Assembly: GCA_016192105.1 (NCBI GenBank)
Contig: JACPUV010000019.1
Location: 1-55,327, forward strand
Source of the DNA: Sphingobacteriales bacterium
GTDB lineage: Bacteria > Bacteroidota > Bacteroidia > Chitinophagales > Chitinophagaceae
DNA length: 55,327 nt
Direction of reading: 5' to 3'
Positions 18,470-28,348 of this stretch are shown one piece after another. Each line of letters starts with the position of its first letter. Within the stretch, counting starts at the first letter, position 1. The notes under the pieces are model-generated. The model saw only the letters and a program-made list of their open reading frames with translations, was not told where the DNA came from and made no database searches. A program made the translations under genes and the position numbers.

Positions 18470-19330
18470 ATGAAAACCTTATTCCTTTTCTTTTTTACAG
18501 CCATCTCCCTTTTTTTATTAAGCGCCTGCCAGCAGGAAATTAACTGGGAACTTCCGGATAATGCCCGGGAGGACAGCCTGTTTGTCAGCCGGGTGCTGCT
18601 GCTGGATACCACACAGCCCCCCGGCTCCGACACAGTGTTTGATTACCGTTATTTCTATGATGACATGAAAAGGCTGAGGCAGATTCTTGAAAGAGATTTA
18701 TACGGCGGAATCATTCGCCCGGATGCTGTTTATTCGCTTTTATATTCCGGGAATGATACGCTGCCTGCACGGATTGACTTTGTAAACGGGAACGCACATG
18801 CCAATAGCTATTATTTCTATGCGAATTCATTTGTTGTAAAAGATTCTGTTGTGGGTTTCGATGGAACCGGAAATTACCGTTCAGTGGGACAAGTCAGCCA
18901 GATTCGTCCGAACTGGTACTTGTGGAGACTTACCAGTGAGACCGATCAGGATCCCGGATTGATTCAGACCCTTGACAGTACCATTTTTTCACGTTCGTTT
19001 TCCAGTGGCAATATGTTAGCGGCGGTGGATTCAGTATGGGAATATGGCCAGTATGCCAGTGTTTTAACAACCCAAAACCAGTATGATGCTAAAAAGAGTC
19101 CTTTCTGGCGGTATCAGCTCTGGTTTGCCGGCTATTATTCAAGTGCGGTGCCCACATTCAACTACGTGTCAATGAACAATACCCTGTCTGAATCTTACAC
19201 ACACAGTGTGGACGGGAATTCCAACCAACAGGTACAATATGAATACAATGAGAATGGTTACCCGGTACTGGGACGGATAACCGGGTCTTCAGATTTCAAT
19301 AAATTCGTTTTTGAATACGTGCATCTGTAA
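18470..19330 (+). CDS. hypothetical lipoprotein
   Basis: The protein has 286 residues. The signal peptide ends in lipobox LLSAC, with Cys at position 20. The mature part is rich in Tyr, Ser and Asp and resembles the loosely conserved surface lipoproteins of Bacteroidota, including a YDDMKRLRQIL segment as in YD-type/DUF4595-like proteins (tentative). It lies 9 nt after the oxidoreductase gene. No catalytic motif is visible. Confidence 0.75.
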   Translation: MKTLFLFFFTAISLFLLSACQQEINWELPDNAREDSLFVSRVLLLDTTQPPGSDTVFDYRYFYDDMKRLRQILERDLYGGIIRPDAVYSLLYSGNDTLPARIDFVNGNAHANSYYFYANSFVVKDSVVGFDGTGNYRSVGQVSQIRPNWYLWRLTSETDQDPGLIQTLDSTIFSRSFSSGNMLAAVDSVWEYGQYASVLTTQNQYDAKKSPFWRYQLWFAGYYSSAVPTFNYVSMNNTLSESYTHSVDGNSNQQVQYEYNENGYPVLGRITGSSDFNKFVFEYVHL

Positions 19331-19424
19331 CCTTCATTTCAGTGCGTACATATGTTCGTGGCTTTTATCCAATACGTTTCAGCAATTTGACCTTTTCGCC
19401 TGCTGGTTTACAGACTTTATCAGG

Positions 19425-19432
19425 TATCTTTG
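19425..19432 (+). promoter_or_regulatory. -7 box of the aspartate kinase gene
   Basis: TATCTTTG matches TAnnTTTG exactly. It lies 132 nt before the ATG, implying an unusually long 5' leader (about 125 nt) compared with other genes here. I see no recognisable riboswitch or leader peptide in it. Confidence 0.5.
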
Positions 19433-19564
19433 CCGGCGCTTACAGAAACATCATCCTGAAATTTATGGGAGGGGGGAAGGCTGATCCACAGCCGGTACCG
19501 GTATGCCTGCAAGCGATTGAACCGGATGAAAAAATCTCACCGGTAACGTATAAAAAACAGCAAG

Positions 19565-20890
19565 ATGAAAGTAATGAAATTTGGCGGCACCAGCGTGGGC
19601 AAACCGGAGCGGATGCATCATATCGCCGGGCTGGTAACGAAAGAGTCTGAACCCGTGATCGTGGTTTTGTCCGCATTATCCGGCACCACCAATGCCCTGG
19701 TGGAGATCGGTGATTTTATCGCCCGCGGCGACCGCAACGGCGCCCGCCAGGCCATTGATAAACTGGAAGCGCATTACCAGTCGTTCATAAAGGAACTGGT
19801 GAAAAAAGAAGCGACACTGGCGAAGGCGAAAGCAATTATCGCCGAACATTTCGAATTCCTGAATATTATCCTGAAAATTTCGTTCAGTGAAGCGCTGAGC
19901 AAGGATATCCTGGCACAGGGAGAGTTGCTGTCCACTAAACTGTTCTGCACCTACCTGGAGGAAATGGGGATCGATCACATGCTGTTGCCGGCACTGGAGT
20001 TTATGTCGATCGATAATTATGATGAACCCCAGATCGGGAGTATCAAAGTAAAACTGACCCAGATCCTGCAGCAGAACAAAGAGAAAAAATTGTTTGTAAC
20101 ACAGGGCTATATCTGCCGCAACGCCCGCGGTGAAGTGGATAACCTGAAAAGAGGGGGGAGTGATTATTCGGCTTCCCTGATCGCCGCAGCCGCGATCGGC
20201 GCTTCGGTTTGTGAGATTTGGACAGACATCGACGGCATGCACAATAACGACCCGCGGGTGGTGAAGAAAACAGTGCCGGTGGAACAGATGTGTTTTGCTG
20301 AAGCAGCCGAGCTGGCTTATTTCGGGGCCAAGATCCTGCACCCGGCTTCTATCTGGCCCGCACAAACGTATAAGATCCCGGTAAGGCTGCTTAATACCAT
20401 GCAGCCGGAAGCCAAGGGGACCCTGATCACCGAAGAGGCCGGCAGTGTGGGGGTAAAAGCCGTGGCCGCCAAGGACAATATCATTGCCATCCGGATCAAG
20501 AGCAGCCGCATGTTGCTGGCTTATGGTTTTCTCCGCAAGATATTCGAGGTGTTTGAAAAATACCGCACCCCGATCGATATGATCACCACATCGGAAGTGG
20601 CCGTATCCCTGACCATCGACAGTGAGGCAAACCTGAAGGATATCCTGAAGGAACTGGAACCCTTCGGGACCGTTGAGGTTGACAGGGACCAGGTGATCAT
20701 TTCAGTGGTGGGGAATGAAATTGCACAGACAGAGGATATCATCAAGAAGCTTTTTGGGTCCATCGTAAATATCCCGGTACGCATGGTGAGTTATGGGGGG
20801 AGTCCCCATAATATCTCTCTCCTGATCGCCGCAGCAAATAAAAAACAAATCCTGCAGCAGTTGAACAAGGGGATGTTTGGGTTGGAATAA
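19565..20890 (+). CDS. lysC: aspartate kinase
   Basis: The 441-residue enzyme phosphorylates aspartate, the first step to lysine, threonine and methionine. The amino-acid kinase domain (1-~285) has KFGGTSVG at the N-terminus, LSALSGTTNAL, and RGGSDYSAS for ATP/substrate binding. Two ACT-type regulatory domains follow (~305-441; ITTSEVAVSLTI and SVVGNEIA), so allosteric control by an end-product amino acid is likely. It is monofunctional, with no homoserine dehydrogenase fused. The start is the ATG after AACAGCAAG; an overlapping short frame at 19342-19650 is not a gene. Confidence 0.95.
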   Translation: MKVMKFGGTSVGKPERMHHIAGLVTKESEPVIVVLSALSGTTNALVEIGDFIARGDRNGARQAIDKLEAHYQSFIKELVKKEATLAKAKAIIAEHFEFLNIILKISFSEALSKDILAQGELLSTKLFCTYLEEMGIDHMLLPALEFMSIDNYDEPQIGSIKVKLTQILQQNKEKKLFVTQGYICRNARGEVDNLKRGGSDYSASLIAAAAIGASVCEIWTDIDGMHNNDPRVVKKTVPVEQMCFAEAAELAYFGAKILHPASIWPAQTYKIPVRLLNTMQPEAKGTLITEEAGSVGVKAVAAKDNIIAIRIKSSRMLLAYGFLRKIFEVFEKYRTPIDMITTSEVAVSLTIDSEANLKDILKELEPFGTVEVDRDQVIISVVGNEIAQTEDIIKKLFGSIVNIPVRMVSYGGSPHNISLLIAAANKKQILQQLNKGMFGLE

Positions 20891-21059
20891 TAACGGTAAG
20901 AGTTAAAGCCCCGGGTTTTCCACCAAAGTTTGAAAACCAGGTCTCCGGATTATTTTCCTGCAGCCTGGCAGCTTGCGGTAATGGTTGGTCTGTTTCTTCG
21001 GGGATGAATGAAACATAGGAACGAAATGATCTTCCAACCCCGAGGGGTGAACAAAAATT

Positions 21060-21319
21060 TCAAAACAGGTATTTTTCATCAGGATCAATGCGCTGTTCCC
21101 CAGGCAACCGTTTATATTCTTCGTAAAAGCTTTCCTTCTTATGATGCGTTTTTTGTTTTTTTTATATAGCCGATACCCATCTCCCGGTCTTTGTCTGCAT
21201 AAGTAAATGCAGCATAACCATCCTGCCATCCTTTAAAATGGGGAAAGTTCCCGGATGACCGGCTCCCGGAATTTGGTGCCGAAAACGATGTGGTAATAGA
21301 ATTGTCTGTATGAATTCAT
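21060..21319 (-). pseudogene. decayed IS200/REP-associated tyrosine transposase
   Basis: This remnant lies in the 560-bp gap between aspartate kinase and queA. On the minus strand it opens MNSYRQFYYHIVFGTKFRE, the classical N-terminus of Y1-type transposases. A shift leads into HFKGWQDGYAAF and GYIKKQKTHHKKESFYEEY, the C-terminal block with the nucleophile Tyr, ending in DEKYLF and stop. The middle ~80 residues, with the HUH metal motif, are missing, and an extra A in an A8 run breaks the frame again. The element cannot be active. Flanking CCCGGG-containing sequence (~20910 and ~21390) may be element-derived. Confidence 0.8.
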
Positions 21320-21400
21320 AAGACGATGGGTCATTCATTGTACCCGGCCAAATCTAAAGACTTCGTGATATCGAAAGAGGGTTGTCCCACCCCGGGCCAG

Positions 21401-21426
21401 AAAAAAGCCGCTCCTTCCGGAACGGC
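21401..21426 (-). terminator. queA terminator
   Basis: On the minus strand, GCCGTTCC pairs with GGAGCGGC around a GGAA loop, followed by six T, 26 nt after the queA stop. Confidence 0.85.
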
Positions 21427-21451
21427 CTCTTTGCATGAAGTTGGTATTTGC

Positions 21452-22501
21452 TTAAATGACCAGCAGCGCATCTCCGTAACTGAAGAAACGATACTTGTCT
21501 TTAATTGCTTTTTTATAGGCTTCCATGGCCAGTTCATAACCGGCAAAGGCGCAGGTCATGATCAGCAGGCTGGTCTTGGGTAAATGAAAATTGGTGACCA
21601 GCGAATCCGCGATATTGAAATCATAGGGCGGATGGATGAACATATTCGTCCATCCTTCAGAAGGTTTCAGTAATTTCTGTGCGGTGAAAGAGGATTCCAG
21701 TGCCCGCATGGTGGTGGTACCCACGGAACAAACGCGGTGACCGTATTCCTTGGCCCTGTTCACCACTTTACAGGCGGTTTCGTCAATATTATAATATTCC
21801 GCATCCATTTTATGCTTGCTCAGGTCTTCCACTTCAATGGGGCGGAACGTGCCCAGGCCGGTATGCAGGGTTACTTCGGCAAAACGAATGCCTTTAATTT
21901 CGAGCCGCTTGATCAGTTCACGGCTGAAGTGTAAGCCGGCTGTGGGAGCCGCCACAGCACCTTCGTGTTTTGCGTAAACGGTTTGGTAGCGTTCCTTGTC
22001 TTCTTCATCCGGTTTCCGCTTGATGTATTTGGGAAGGGGTGTTTCACCCAGCTTTTCCAGTTGTGCCCGGAATTCTTCTTCAGAACCCTCCCAAAGGAAG
22101 CGGATGGTACGGCCGCGGCTGGTGGTATTGTCGATTACTTCCGCCACCAGGTCTTCCTGGTCGCCGAAATAGAGTTTATTGCCTACCCGAATCTTTCTTG
22201 CGGGATCAACGATCACATCCCAGAGACGGTTGGGTTTATTCAGTTCCCGGAGGAGGAAGACCTCGATCTTGGCGCCGGTCTTTTCTTTGCGTCCGTACAT
22301 ACGGGCCGGGAATACTTTTGTATTGTTCACTACAAAGCAATCTTTGTCATCAAAATAATCCATGATGTCGCGGAAATACTTGTTCTCGATCTCCCCGGTA
22401 TGACGGTGGACGACCATCATACGGGAATCTTCACGTCTTTTGGTAGGGGTTTGAGCAATGAGGTTCAGGGGAAGGTCAAATCGGAATTGTGAAAGCTTCA
22501 T
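21452..22501 (-). CDS. queA: S-adenosylmethionine:tRNA ribosyltransferase-isomerase
   Basis: The 349-residue enzyme transfers ribose from SAM to preQ1 in tRNA, making epoxyqueuosine. Typical motifs are [12 protein letters not shown] at the N-terminus, [31 protein letters not shown] and [11 protein letters not shown], and the length is the family norm. It is a single gene with its own terminator. Other queuosine genes are not in the window. Confidence 0.96.
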   Translation of the reverse strand: MKLSQFRFDLPLNLIAQTPTKRREDSRMMVVHRHTGEIENKYFRDIMDYFDDKDCFVVNNTKVFPARMYGRKEKTGAKIEVFLLRELNKPNRLWDVIVDPARKIRVGNKLYFGDQEDLVAEVIDNTTSRGRTIRFLWEGSEEEFRAQLEKLGETPLPKYIKRKPDEEDKERYQTVYAKHEGAVAAPTAGLHFSRELIKRLEIKGIRFAEVTLHTGLGTFRPIEVEDLSKHKMDAEYYNIDETACKVVNRAKEYGHRVCSVGTTTMRALESSFTAQKLLKPSEGWTNMFIHPPYDFNIADSLVTNFHLPKTSLLIMTCAFAGYELAMEAYKKAIKDKYRFFSYGDALLVI

Positions 22502-22763
22502 GAGTGTTTGGGTTTAGTACGAAAAGTCTCATGACGCAAACCGGGCAATATGCCGGAGCTCTTCCTAACCGGCCTTACGGCGCCGGGTTTGGTCAAAGCG
22601 ACTGTTACAATCCGCCCGGGTATCGTTCCTTTGGCGGCGGGCAAAATTACGATTTTTTCATCATATATGGGTTTAATTTTTGACAAGGAGGACCAGGGGC
22701 TTCTTTCGGCTGCCGGGGCTCCTTTACACCTGATTTTTATGCTTTTATTGAAAACCGGCATCT

Positions 22764-22771
22764 TACATTTG
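22764..22771 (+). promoter_or_regulatory. -7 box of the TraB/GumN gene
   Basis: TACATTTG matches TAnnTTTG exactly, 40 nt before the preferred ATG. Confidence 0.5.
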
Positions 22772-22811
22772 TTTATCACAAAAAACCGGCACTGCCGGAA
22801 TGCCAGCCTTT

Positions 22812-25800
22812 ATGAAGCAAATTACCTTATGCCTTATCTCCGCCTTTTCTGTTTTATTGGTACAGGCGCAGTCTAAAACAAAAGAAAAAAAATACCCCAG
22901 CATTTTATGGGAAATAACCGGGAACGGAGCCAGGAAACCTTCTTACCTGATCGGCACCATGCATGTCAGCAGTAAAATGGCCTTCAACCTGCCGGATTCT
23001 TTTTATTCCGCGGTAAGAAATGCGCAGGTTGTGGCCCTGGAAACCAACCCGGAAACCTGGCAGGAAGACATGAGCAAATACGACCTCGGGGAAGGGAATA
23101 CCGGGTACCGGGGATGGAATGCGGAAGCCAGTGCACCTGAAGATTACCTGACCATCAATACCCTGAAGTTTTACAAGTATGATTCAAAAATAGAACGGTC
23201 CCTGTTCAGCAATCCTTCTACTATCAATAACCTGCTGTACCGGAGCTATGGGAATGAATCCGCGGATTTTGAGGAAGACACTTATCTTGATATGTATATC
23301 TACCAGTGCGGGAAGAAATGGGGAAAGAAAGTGTCGGGAGTGGAGGATTACGGGGAAAGCATGCGGCTGATGGCAGAAGCGTATAAGGACGCGGCAAAAG
23401 ATAAAACAAGAAAAGAAAGAAGTTACGGGGATATGGACGAGGAATATTCCGCTGATAAACTACAGGAAGCTTATCGCAAAGGGGATCTCGACCTGCTGGA
23501 TTCAATCAACCGGTACAACAGTTTTTCTGCGGCATTTGATGAAAAATTTCTTTACCGCCGGAATGAAATCCAGGCGCATTCCATCGATTCGATTATTCAG
23601 TCAGGCAGCCTCCTGTTCGTCGGTGTGGGGGCCGCGCATTTGCCCGGTGACCGGGGTGTAATAGAATTGCTCAGGGCCCGGGGATACAAGCTCAGACCGG
23701 TGAAAATGGGTGAGCGTGCCAGTAAGACCAAAGACCTTGTGGACAGGATCCGGGTGCCGGTCAGTTTTAAAACGGTACAGGCGGATGATGGGTTTTATAA
23801 AGTGGATATCCCCGGTAAGTTTTACAAATTCGGAGAAGATATGGCACTCGACCAGCAGCAGTATGCCGATATGGCCAATGGCAGTTATTATATGGTTACC
23901 CGGATCATGACCAATGCCTGGATGTGGAACCATACAGCCGGAGAAGTACTCAAAAAAGTGGACAGCCTGCTCTATGAGAATGTGCCGGGGAAGATCATTT
24001 CCAAAACAGCACTGACCCGGAACGGGTACAACGGTTTTGATATCACCAACCGGACCCGCCGGGGCGACCTGCAGCGCTATCATATTTTTGTAACACCTTT
24101 CGAAGTGCTATTTTTTAAAATGAGCGGCAACGGGGATTATGTAAAAGAAGGGGAGGAGGCCAGGCGTTTCTTCGGAAGTATCCAGCTGAAAGAATATAAG
24201 AACGGGATGGAAGGCCAGCCGGGCTGGAAAAAATATTCACCCTCACGGGGGGGATTTGCCATTGACCTGCCCCATGCTCCCTATACCGGCAATGACGGCA
24301 GCTGGATCTATGATGCCGGGGATAAAGCAACCGGTACGCAGTACCGGGTAATCCGCAGTGATATTCATAATTACGGATTTGCGGAGGAAGATACATTTGA
24401 CCTGGGCCTGATGGAAGAAAGTTTTATGTCTTCGGAATTTATCGATTCTTCCCTGTACCGGAAGCAAACCCGCTTCAACGGGTACCCGGCCCTGGATGCC
24501 GCTTACCGGGATAAGCAGGGATCCCTGTACAAGGTCCGTTACCTGATCCGGGGGCCGCATTACTATACCCTGGTGGCACATGGTAAAGAGGACCTGCCGG
24601 TCATGCAGCAATTCCTGAATTCCTTTGAGATCAAACCCTTCGTGTACAATGCTTCGCGGATGGAGAATGACACGGCCCTTTATTTCAGTGTGCATACACC
24701 TGTATTTCCCGTCAACAAAAAAATTAAACTGGATATACCCCGCTACGGTTTTACGGGCGGCCAGGATGAGGAGGACTCCGAAGACCTGTCACTGGAAAGC
24801 GGTGCCTTCCGCAGCAAACTGGTAGCCGACGACAGCACCGGGGAGAAAATATATGTTTCTTTTTACCGGTCCTCCCGTTATTTTTATTCCAAAGACAGCA
24901 GCCGGCTGAACCGGGATACCGGTATGTATTACCGGGGCGATTCCTCCTGGATCATACGGCAATACCGGAAAGGGGTGATGCCGGGTAATATGCGGGTATG
25001 GGAAAGCGTGATCACAGATACAGCCAGCAGCCGCAGCATCTGGTATAAAGTGTATTACAAGGACGGGGTTACATTTTCCCTGGTCACCCAGGGAGACACC
25101 CTGACCCCGCCCAGTGATTTTGTAAAACAGTTCTATGCCTCCTTCACCCCGGTGGATACCCTGAAGGGAGTGAATCCCTTTACAAAAAAATCACAGTTGT
25201 TCTTTGATGACCTGAACAGCAGTGACAGTACATTGCATAAGAGGGCGGTTACACATATCCGGGATATTTACCTGGATTCGACTGACCTGCCCGCCCTCAA
25301 AAAGGCCATTGCGGGGCTGAACTGGGAAGAGAAAAAATACCTGCAAACCAAGAAATACCTGGTCAGCAAACTGGCGCATATTAAAACCCACGCTGCAGCA
25401 GATTACCTGAAGGAACTCTATTATGCATTGGGCGACACCGTTCAACTGGTTTACCCGGTACTTGAGGGATTGCTGCAACACCGGACCTCCTATGCATACG
25501 GGGTATTCCGCTCCATCGTGGCCAATGAACCACCGGTGCTGGATTTCAGCAGCGGGGATTATTTTTCACCACCGTCGTATTACTCCATAGCGGAGGCCGG
25601 TGAATATAAAGTGACTGACGGCCGCTTCCTCGATGAGCTGTCGGATTCTCTGGCCCTGACAAAAAACATCCTGCCCGACCTGCTGCCCCTGCTGAACCTC
25701 GATGATTATAAACAGCCGGTCATGAAATTACTGGGTGAAATGGCCGACAGTAACCTGGTTAAGCCGGCTGATTATGAAAACTATTTCAGCAAGTTCCTGT

Positions 25801-26630
25801 TAGAAGCCAGGCAGGAACTGAAAAAACAATCCATTGCAGAGAAAAAGCTGGCGATACAGAAGGCGGAAGAAAGCAAGGAAGAAAAAAAGGAATCCCGGTC
25901 TTATGATGATGATAAGGATGAAGGCAATGATGACCTCAGTCTTTATGCCGCCCTGCTGGTCCCCTTCTGGGACAGCCGCCCCACTGTACAACCCCTGATC
26001 GGGCAGATGCTGGGGTCGAATGATAAAAAACTCAGGTACAATACTCTTTTACAGTTACTGAAAACAAACCGTCCTTATCCCGATACCCTGCTCCGGTATT
26101 TTGCCGGGCTGGATGATTACCGGTATAAATTATACCGGGACCTGAAAGCGCTGAAGAAAGCAGATAAATTTCCGGCCATGTATAACAATCACCTGGACCT
26201 GGGGCGGAGCGCCCTGCTGTATGGGAAGTCGTATGATAGGCCCGATTCCCTGGTGTATGCGGACCGGCTGCAAGCCGTTTACGGCGGAAAGAAGGGCTTC
26301 ATGTATTTCTTTACCTATAAGAGCAAGAAGGATGACCTGAACTGGAAACTGGGTGTGGTGGGACTGGTACCTGAGAATCCCCGTGATTTCGAGTTTGAGG
26401 ATTCTGTAAAAATAAACGTACCGAAATTCGCCCGTGAATATTTCTCCTGGCCCGGCTACAACCGCTATGATTTTACCGGGTTTAGTGAGGTGAAAGTGAA
26501 CCCGGGGGAAGGAATAAAAGTCCAGCTGGCAAAAGAGCTGAAAAAACTGCTTTATGCACGCCGTAAGAGCGCCAGGGAATTTTATGAGAACGGGGCCAGG
26601 GATTATGATGTGGAACGGGAGATTGATTAA
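22812..26630 (+). CDS. very large TraB/GumN-family protein with C-terminal repeats
   Basis: The protein has 1272 residues from ATG 22812 (a second ATG four codons upstream is possible). A signal peptide (MKQITLCLISAFSVLLVQAQ) leads into a TraB/GumN domain (~28-300) with both GxxH motifs of the TIKI-type metalloprotease-like fold: GTMH (48-51) and GAAH (273-276). Three divergent ~150-residue modules follow (~315-455, ~470-605, ~623-780), each ending in an aromatic FxxS motif (FFGSIQL, FLNSFEI, FYASFTP). Next is a helical, HEAT-like stretch (~796-1130) with a Glu/Lys-rich charged segment near 1015-1040. Ordinary family members are ~300 residues. The convergent ABC gene overlaps its stop by 4 bp. 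Activity is unproven. Confidence 0.8.
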   Translation: MKQITLCLISAFSVLLVQAQSKTKEKKYPSILWEITGNGARKPSYLIGTMHVSSKMAFNLPDSFYSAVRNAQVVALETNPETWQEDMSKYDLGEGNTGYRGWNAEASAPEDYLTINTLKFYKYDSKIERSLFSNPSTINNLLYRSYGNESADFEEDTYLDMYIYQCGKKWGKKVSGVEDYGESMRLMAEAYKDAAKDKTRKERSYGDMDEEYSADKLQEAYRKGDLDLLDSINRYNSFSAAFDEKFLYRRNEIQAHSIDSIIQSGSLLFVGVGAAHLPGDRGVIELLRARGYKLRPVKMGERASKTKDLVDRIRVPVSFKTVQADDGFYKVDIPGKFYKFGEDMALDQQQYADMANGSYYMVTRIMTNAWMWNHTAGEVLKKVDSLLYENVPGKIISKTALTRNGYNGFDITNRTRRGDLQRYHIFVTPFEVLFFKMSGNGDYVKEGEEARRFFGSIQLKEYKNGMEGQPGWKKYSPSRGGFAIDLPHAPYTGNDGSWIYDAGDKATGTQYRVIRSDIHNYGFAEEDTFDLGLMEESFMSSEFIDSSLYRKQTRFNGYPALDAAYRDKQGSLYKVRYLIRGPHYYTLVAHGKEDLPVMQQFLNSFEIKPFVYNASRMENDTALYFSVHTPVFPVNKKIKLDIPRYGFTGGQDEEDSEDLSLESGAFRSKLVADDSTGEKIYVSFYRSSRYFYSKDSSRLNRDTGMYYRGDSSWIIRQYRKGVMPGNMRVWESVITDTASSRSIWYKVYYKDGVTFSLVTQGDTLTPPSDFVKQFYASFTPVDTLKGVNPFTKKSQLFFDDLNSSDSTLHKRAVTHIRDIYLDSTDLPALKKAIAGLNWEEKKYLQTKKYLVSKLAHIKTHAAADYLKELYYALGDTVQLVYPVLEGLLQHRTSYAYGVFRSIVANEPPVLDFSSGDYFSPPSYYSIAEAGEYKVTDGRFLDELSDSLALTKNILPDLLPLLNLDDYKQPVMKLLGEMADSNLVKPADYENYFSKFLLEARQELKKQSIAEKKLAIQKAEESKEEKKESRSYDDDKDEGNDDLSLYAALLVPFWDSRPTVQPLIGQMLGSNDKKLRYNTLLQLLKTNRPYPDTLLRYFAGLDDYRYKLYRDLKALKKADKFPAMYNNHLDLGRSALLYGKSYDRPDSLVYADRLQAVYGGKKGFMYFFTYKSKKDDLNWKLGVVGLVPENPRDFEFEDSVKINVPKFAREYFSWPGYNRYDFTGFSEVKVNPGEGIKVQLAKELKKLLYARRKSAREFYENGARDYDVEREID

Positions 26631-28348
26631 AAGGCCGTTTCGGTAAAGCCCATGGGAATGGAGGCAATCAGTTTCCGGGTATAGTCAGACCGGGGATGCA
26701 GGTAGATATCGTCGGCCGCTCCGGATTCTTCGATACGGCCTTTATTCATCACCATGATCCGGTCACTGATATAGCGGACCACCGAGAGGTCGTGGGAAAT
26801 AAAGATCACGGTAAAACCAAATTCCTTCTTTAACTCATTGAGCAGGTTCAGCACCTGTGCCTGCACACTTACATCCAGGGCGGAAACAGATTCATCACAG
26901 ACAATAAAGGAGGGATTCAGGGCCAGGGCCCTTGCAATCACGATCCGTTGCCGCTGGCCACCACTGAACTCATGGGGGTACCGGTTAAAATGTTCCGGCC
27001 GCAGGTTCACTTTTTCCAGCAGTTCCGTTACTTTATCTTTCCGTTCTTTTTCTGTGGAAAGGAGCCGGTGTACTTTCAGGGGTTCTGCGATCGCGGAGCC
27101 GATCGTTAACCGGGGATTCAGTGAGGAGTAGGGGTCCTGGAAAATGATCTGGATCTCTTTTCGTAAGGCATGCAGCTCTTCTTTTCTGCGGGCACTTAGA
27201 TCGGTTTGTTTATAGAATATCTTGCCCGATGTGGGCTCAATCAGTCTTAATAAGGTTCGGCCCAGGGTGGTCTTGCCGCAGCCGCTTTCGCCGACCAGTC
27301 CCAGGGTTTCTCCCCTGTACACTTCAAAGCTCAGGTCATCGACCGCCCTGGTAAAACGGGTTGATTTGCCCAGGAAATTTTTTTGTACCGGGAACCATAC
27401 CGAAAGGTGCTCGGCCTTCATCAGCACTTCTTGCTGCGGGGCAGCTGATGAAAGTTCCGGGATTACTGGGTTGATGATGGCCGTATCCGGATTTGTTTTT
27501 GGCTCCAGGAAATCCGAAACAACGGGCAGTCGTTCACCCCGCCGGTGATTTACCGGGCGGCAGGCCAGCAGGGCCCTTGTATAAGGGTGCTGCGGCCGGG
27601 TAAAAATAGTTTTCACTGCACCCTGCTCCACAATCTCCCCTTTGTACATCACAACAGCCCGGTCAGCGATTTCGGCCACCACGCCCAGGTCATGCGTGAT
27701 AAAAATGACGCCCATGCCTGACTGCTGCTGGAGTTCTTTAATGAGTTGCAGGATGGTCTTTTGTACCGTTACATCCAGGGCCGTGGTCGGTTCATCGCAG
27801 ATCAGCAGGGAGGGTTCACAGCACATGGACATGGCGATCATCACCCGCTGTTTTTGGCCACCGCTGAGCTGGTGCGGGTATTTTTTAAATACCCCTTCCG
27901 GATCCGGGAGTTTTACTTTTTCAAACCAGCCAATGGTTTGTTGCCGGGCAGCAGTCTTTGTTACCTTTTTATGCTGGAGGATGGCTTCCATTACCTGGTT
28001 ACCGCAAGTGAGTACGGGGTTCAGGGACGTCATCGGTTCCTGGAAGATCATGGCAATCTTATTGCCGCGGATATCCTGCAAGCTGTACCGGTCCCGTTTC
28101 AGCAGACTGGTTACCGTATTCCCATCCTCCGAAAATAAAATTTCCCCGGCTGTATAAAGAGCCGGCGGGGAAGGCAGCAATTGCAGGATGGAAAGCGAGG
28201 TGACGGATTTGCCGGATCCCGATTCTCCCACCAGGGCCAGGATCTCACCGCGGTCCACCGAGAGACTGATATTCTTTACTGCATGCGTAACTCCTGATTC
28301 TGCTGTAAAATCAACACAGAGGTTTTTTATACTAAGAAGGGGATACAT
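26627..28348 (-). CDS. fused dual ABC ATPase of oligopeptide/dipeptide type (OppD-OppF-like)
   Basis: The 573-residue cytoplasmic protein has two nucleotide-binding domains. Domain 1 (~1-265) has Walker A GESGSGKS, signature LSGGQKQR and Walker B LLICDEPTTALD. Domain 2 (~310-573) has GESGCGKT, FSGGQRQR and FIVCDESVSALD. Each carries the oligopeptide-transporter C-terminal extension (QHPYTRALLACRP; HPRSDYTRKLIASIP). It should energise import of peptides or similar solutes, but no permease or binding-protein gene is nearby. ATG 28348 is chosen because the ABC domain starts there (LLSIKNL) and it forms a TGATG stop-start junction with the upstream gene. Confidence 0.92.
   Translation of the reverse strand: MYPLLSIKNLCVDFTAESGVTHAVKNISLSVDRGEILALVGESGSGKSVTSLSILQLLPSPPALYTAGEILFSEDGNTVTSLLKRDRYSLQDIRGNKIAMIFQEPMTSLNPVLTCGNQVMEAILQHKKVTKTAARQQTIGWFEKVKLPDPEGVFKKYPHQLSGGQKQRVMIAMSMCCEPSLLICDEPTTALDVTVQKTILQLIKELQQQSGMGVIFITHDLGVVAEIADRAVVMYKGEIVEQGAVKTIFTRPQHPYTRALLACRPVNHRRGERLPVVSDFLEPKTNPDTAIINPVIPELSSAAPQQEVLMKAEHLSVWFPVQKNFLGKSTRFTRAVDDLSFEVYRGETLGLVGESGCGKTTLGRTLLRLIEPTSGKIFYKQTDLSARRKEELHALRKEIQIIFQDPYSSLNPRLTIGSAIAEPLKVHRLLSTEKERKDKVTELLEKVNLRPEHFNRYPHEFSGGQRQRIVIARALALNPSFIVCDESVSALDVSVQAQVLNLLNELKKEFGFTVIFISHDLSVVRYISDRIMVMNKGRIEESGAADDIYLHPRSDYTRKLIASIPMGFTETAF

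Noticed and set aside
19342..19650. A 102-codon gene upstream of aspartate kinase
   Set aside because: It overlaps the aspartate kinase start in another frame, contains the probable -7 box, and has no recognisable protein features.
20903..21229. A 108-codon minus-strand protein gene
   Set aside because: It is the wrong frame of the decayed transposase; joining frames recovers the Y1 transposase C-terminus instead.
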